A DNA stretch of 36,124 nt, taken from contig JAFTZC010000051.1 of assembly GCA_017461065.1 (NCBI GenBank), positions 1 to 36,124 of the forward strand. The letters are read 5' to 3'. The notes beneath the pieces are model-generated. The model worked only from the letters and a program-made list of their open reading frames with translations, did no database searches and was not told the origin of the DNA. Below, piece after piece: positions 35,705 through 36,124 of the stretch. The DNA comes from Clostridia bacterium (GTDB lineage Bacteria; Bacillota; Clostridia; Christensenellales; DTU072). Within the stretch, counting starts at the first letter, position 1; every line of letters starts with the position of its first letter. A program made the translations under genes and the position numbers.

Positions 35705-35730
35705 AAGAGAGATACAATCTCTCTTATTTT
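35705..35730 (+). terminator. Intrinsic terminator of the NUDIX gene
   Basis: AAGAGAGAT, loop ACA, ATCTCTCTT (35705-35713 with 35717-35725), then ATTTT, with CATTTTT further on. The stem is A/T-rich, so efficiency may be moderate. Confidence 0.75.
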
Positions 35731-35787
35731 CATTTTTAAGGGGATAGAGCCTTGTCTTGAGTGCGCTCGCCCATAACTTAAAAGTGG

Positions 35788-35815
35788 TTGACATATTTTT
35801 TATCTATGATAAAAT
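35788..35815 (+). promoter_or_regulatory. Promoter of the trkA-like gene
   Basis: TTGACA (35788-35793), 16 bp, TAAAAT (35810-35815), giving a leader of about 30 nt to the ATG at 35852. Confidence 0.65.
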
Positions 35816-35851
35816 AATCATTACAAGGAAAAGTTGGACTAAAGGAGTTTT

Positions 35852-36124
35852 ATGAGACTTATAATCGTAGGCGCAGGTAAAATCGGCGCAACACTTGTAG
35901 ATAAACTTTCCAAAGAAAAGCACGATATAGTTATCGTTGATAAGGATGCTACCATCGTAGAGCAAGTAGTAAATCGCTACGACGTTATGGGCGTATGCGG
36001 TGGCGGCGCTGATAGAATGATTTTGGAAGAAGCAGGCGTATCGAGCGCCGACTTCGTCATTGCTTGTACTTCCCGTGACGAGCTTAACATTCTATGCTGT
36101 ATGCTTGCAAAAAAGATGGGCGCA
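35852..36124 (+). CDS. trkA: TrkA-type K+ uptake regulatory protein, N-terminal part (cut by window end)
   Basis: Only the first 91 codons are present; the frame is open at the window edge. The RCK/TrkA-N Rossmann fold is clear: IIVGAGKIG with GxGxxG at 7-12, then VIVDKD with acidic D30 that contacts the nucleotide ribose, and a second strand containing DFVIACTSRDELN. Such proteins gate Trk/Ktr potassium channels in response to NAD(H) or nucleotides. AAAGGAG lies 4 nt before the ATG, and a promoter is visible upstream. Whether it is a single-domain KtrA-type or two-domain TrkA-type protein cannot be decided here; a trkH/ktrB gene would be expected nearby. Confidence 0.88.
   Translation, partial: MRLIIVGAGKIGATLVDKLSKEKHDIVIVDKDATIVEQVVNRYDVMGVCGGGADRMILEEAGVSSADFVIACTSRDELNILCCMLAKKMGA

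Overview
The window looks like chromosomal DNA of a monoderm Bacillota, probably an uncultured Clostridia-type (gut) bacterium. This is inferred from strong AGGAG-type ribosome sites, sigma-A promoters close to TTGACA-N17-TATAAT, a lipobox PotD, a Gram-positive-type NagB, and surface proteins built from Big_2, Listeria-Bacteroides (Flg_new), InlB-B-like and GLUG modules. The genetic code is standard. I see no insertion sequence, prophage or CRISPR array. Almost everything is on the + strand; only a tRNA-Thr(GGT) and nagB are on the - strand.

Layout. (1) 1-2250: bases 1-105 hold nothing I can identify; then tRNA-Thr with its own promoter and terminator, a GlmS-like SIS sugar-phosphate isomerase/deaminase, and convergent nagB, the two sharing an 18-bp bidirectional terminator. 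(2) 2370-11960: one apparent transcription unit with an ABC ATPase, an ABC-2-type permease, two tandem paralogous membrane-anchored Big_2/beta-helix proteins, a small unidentified membrane-anchored protein, and MTA/SAH nucleosidase (mtnN), closed by a clear terminator. (3) 12009-14084: a 659-residue fusion of complete phosphoglucosamine mutase (GlmM) to the acetyltransferase beta-helix of GlmU, without the uridylyltransferase domain. (4) 14133-26756: a single 4207-codon gene for a giant membrane-anchored repeat protein, ending in GLUG repeats and a four-cysteine tail. (5) 26854-32045: an XRE-cupin regulator followed by potABCD as one tightly overlapped operon, with a twin operator-like element beside the promoter. 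(6) 32073-35730: a GH38 alpha-mannosidase under a promoter overlapped by a perfect inverted repeat, then a NUDIX ADP-ribose pyrophosphatase. (7) 35788-end: a promoter and the first 91 codons of a TrkA-type K+ channel regulatory protein, cut by the window edge.

How it fits together. Amino-sugar metabolism recurs: the SIS protein and NagB act at glucosamine-6-P, and the GlmM-GlmU fusion takes glucosamine-6-P to GlcNAc-1-P for cell-wall UDP-GlcNAc. Four proteins share an N-terminal single-helix anchor with a large putative extracytoplasmic part; two sit beside an ABC exporter-like pair, suggesting a cell-surface assembly locus of unknown function. Polyamine import (potABCD) and mtnN (which removes methylthioadenosine, a by-product of spermidine synthesis) could be metabolically related, but no sequence feature links them.

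The features most worth a second look are the GlmM-GlmU fusion, the ABC plus twin beta-helix cluster with the giant repeat protein nearby, the doubly anchored PotD, and the operator-like repeats before the XRE, mannosidase and ABC genes.
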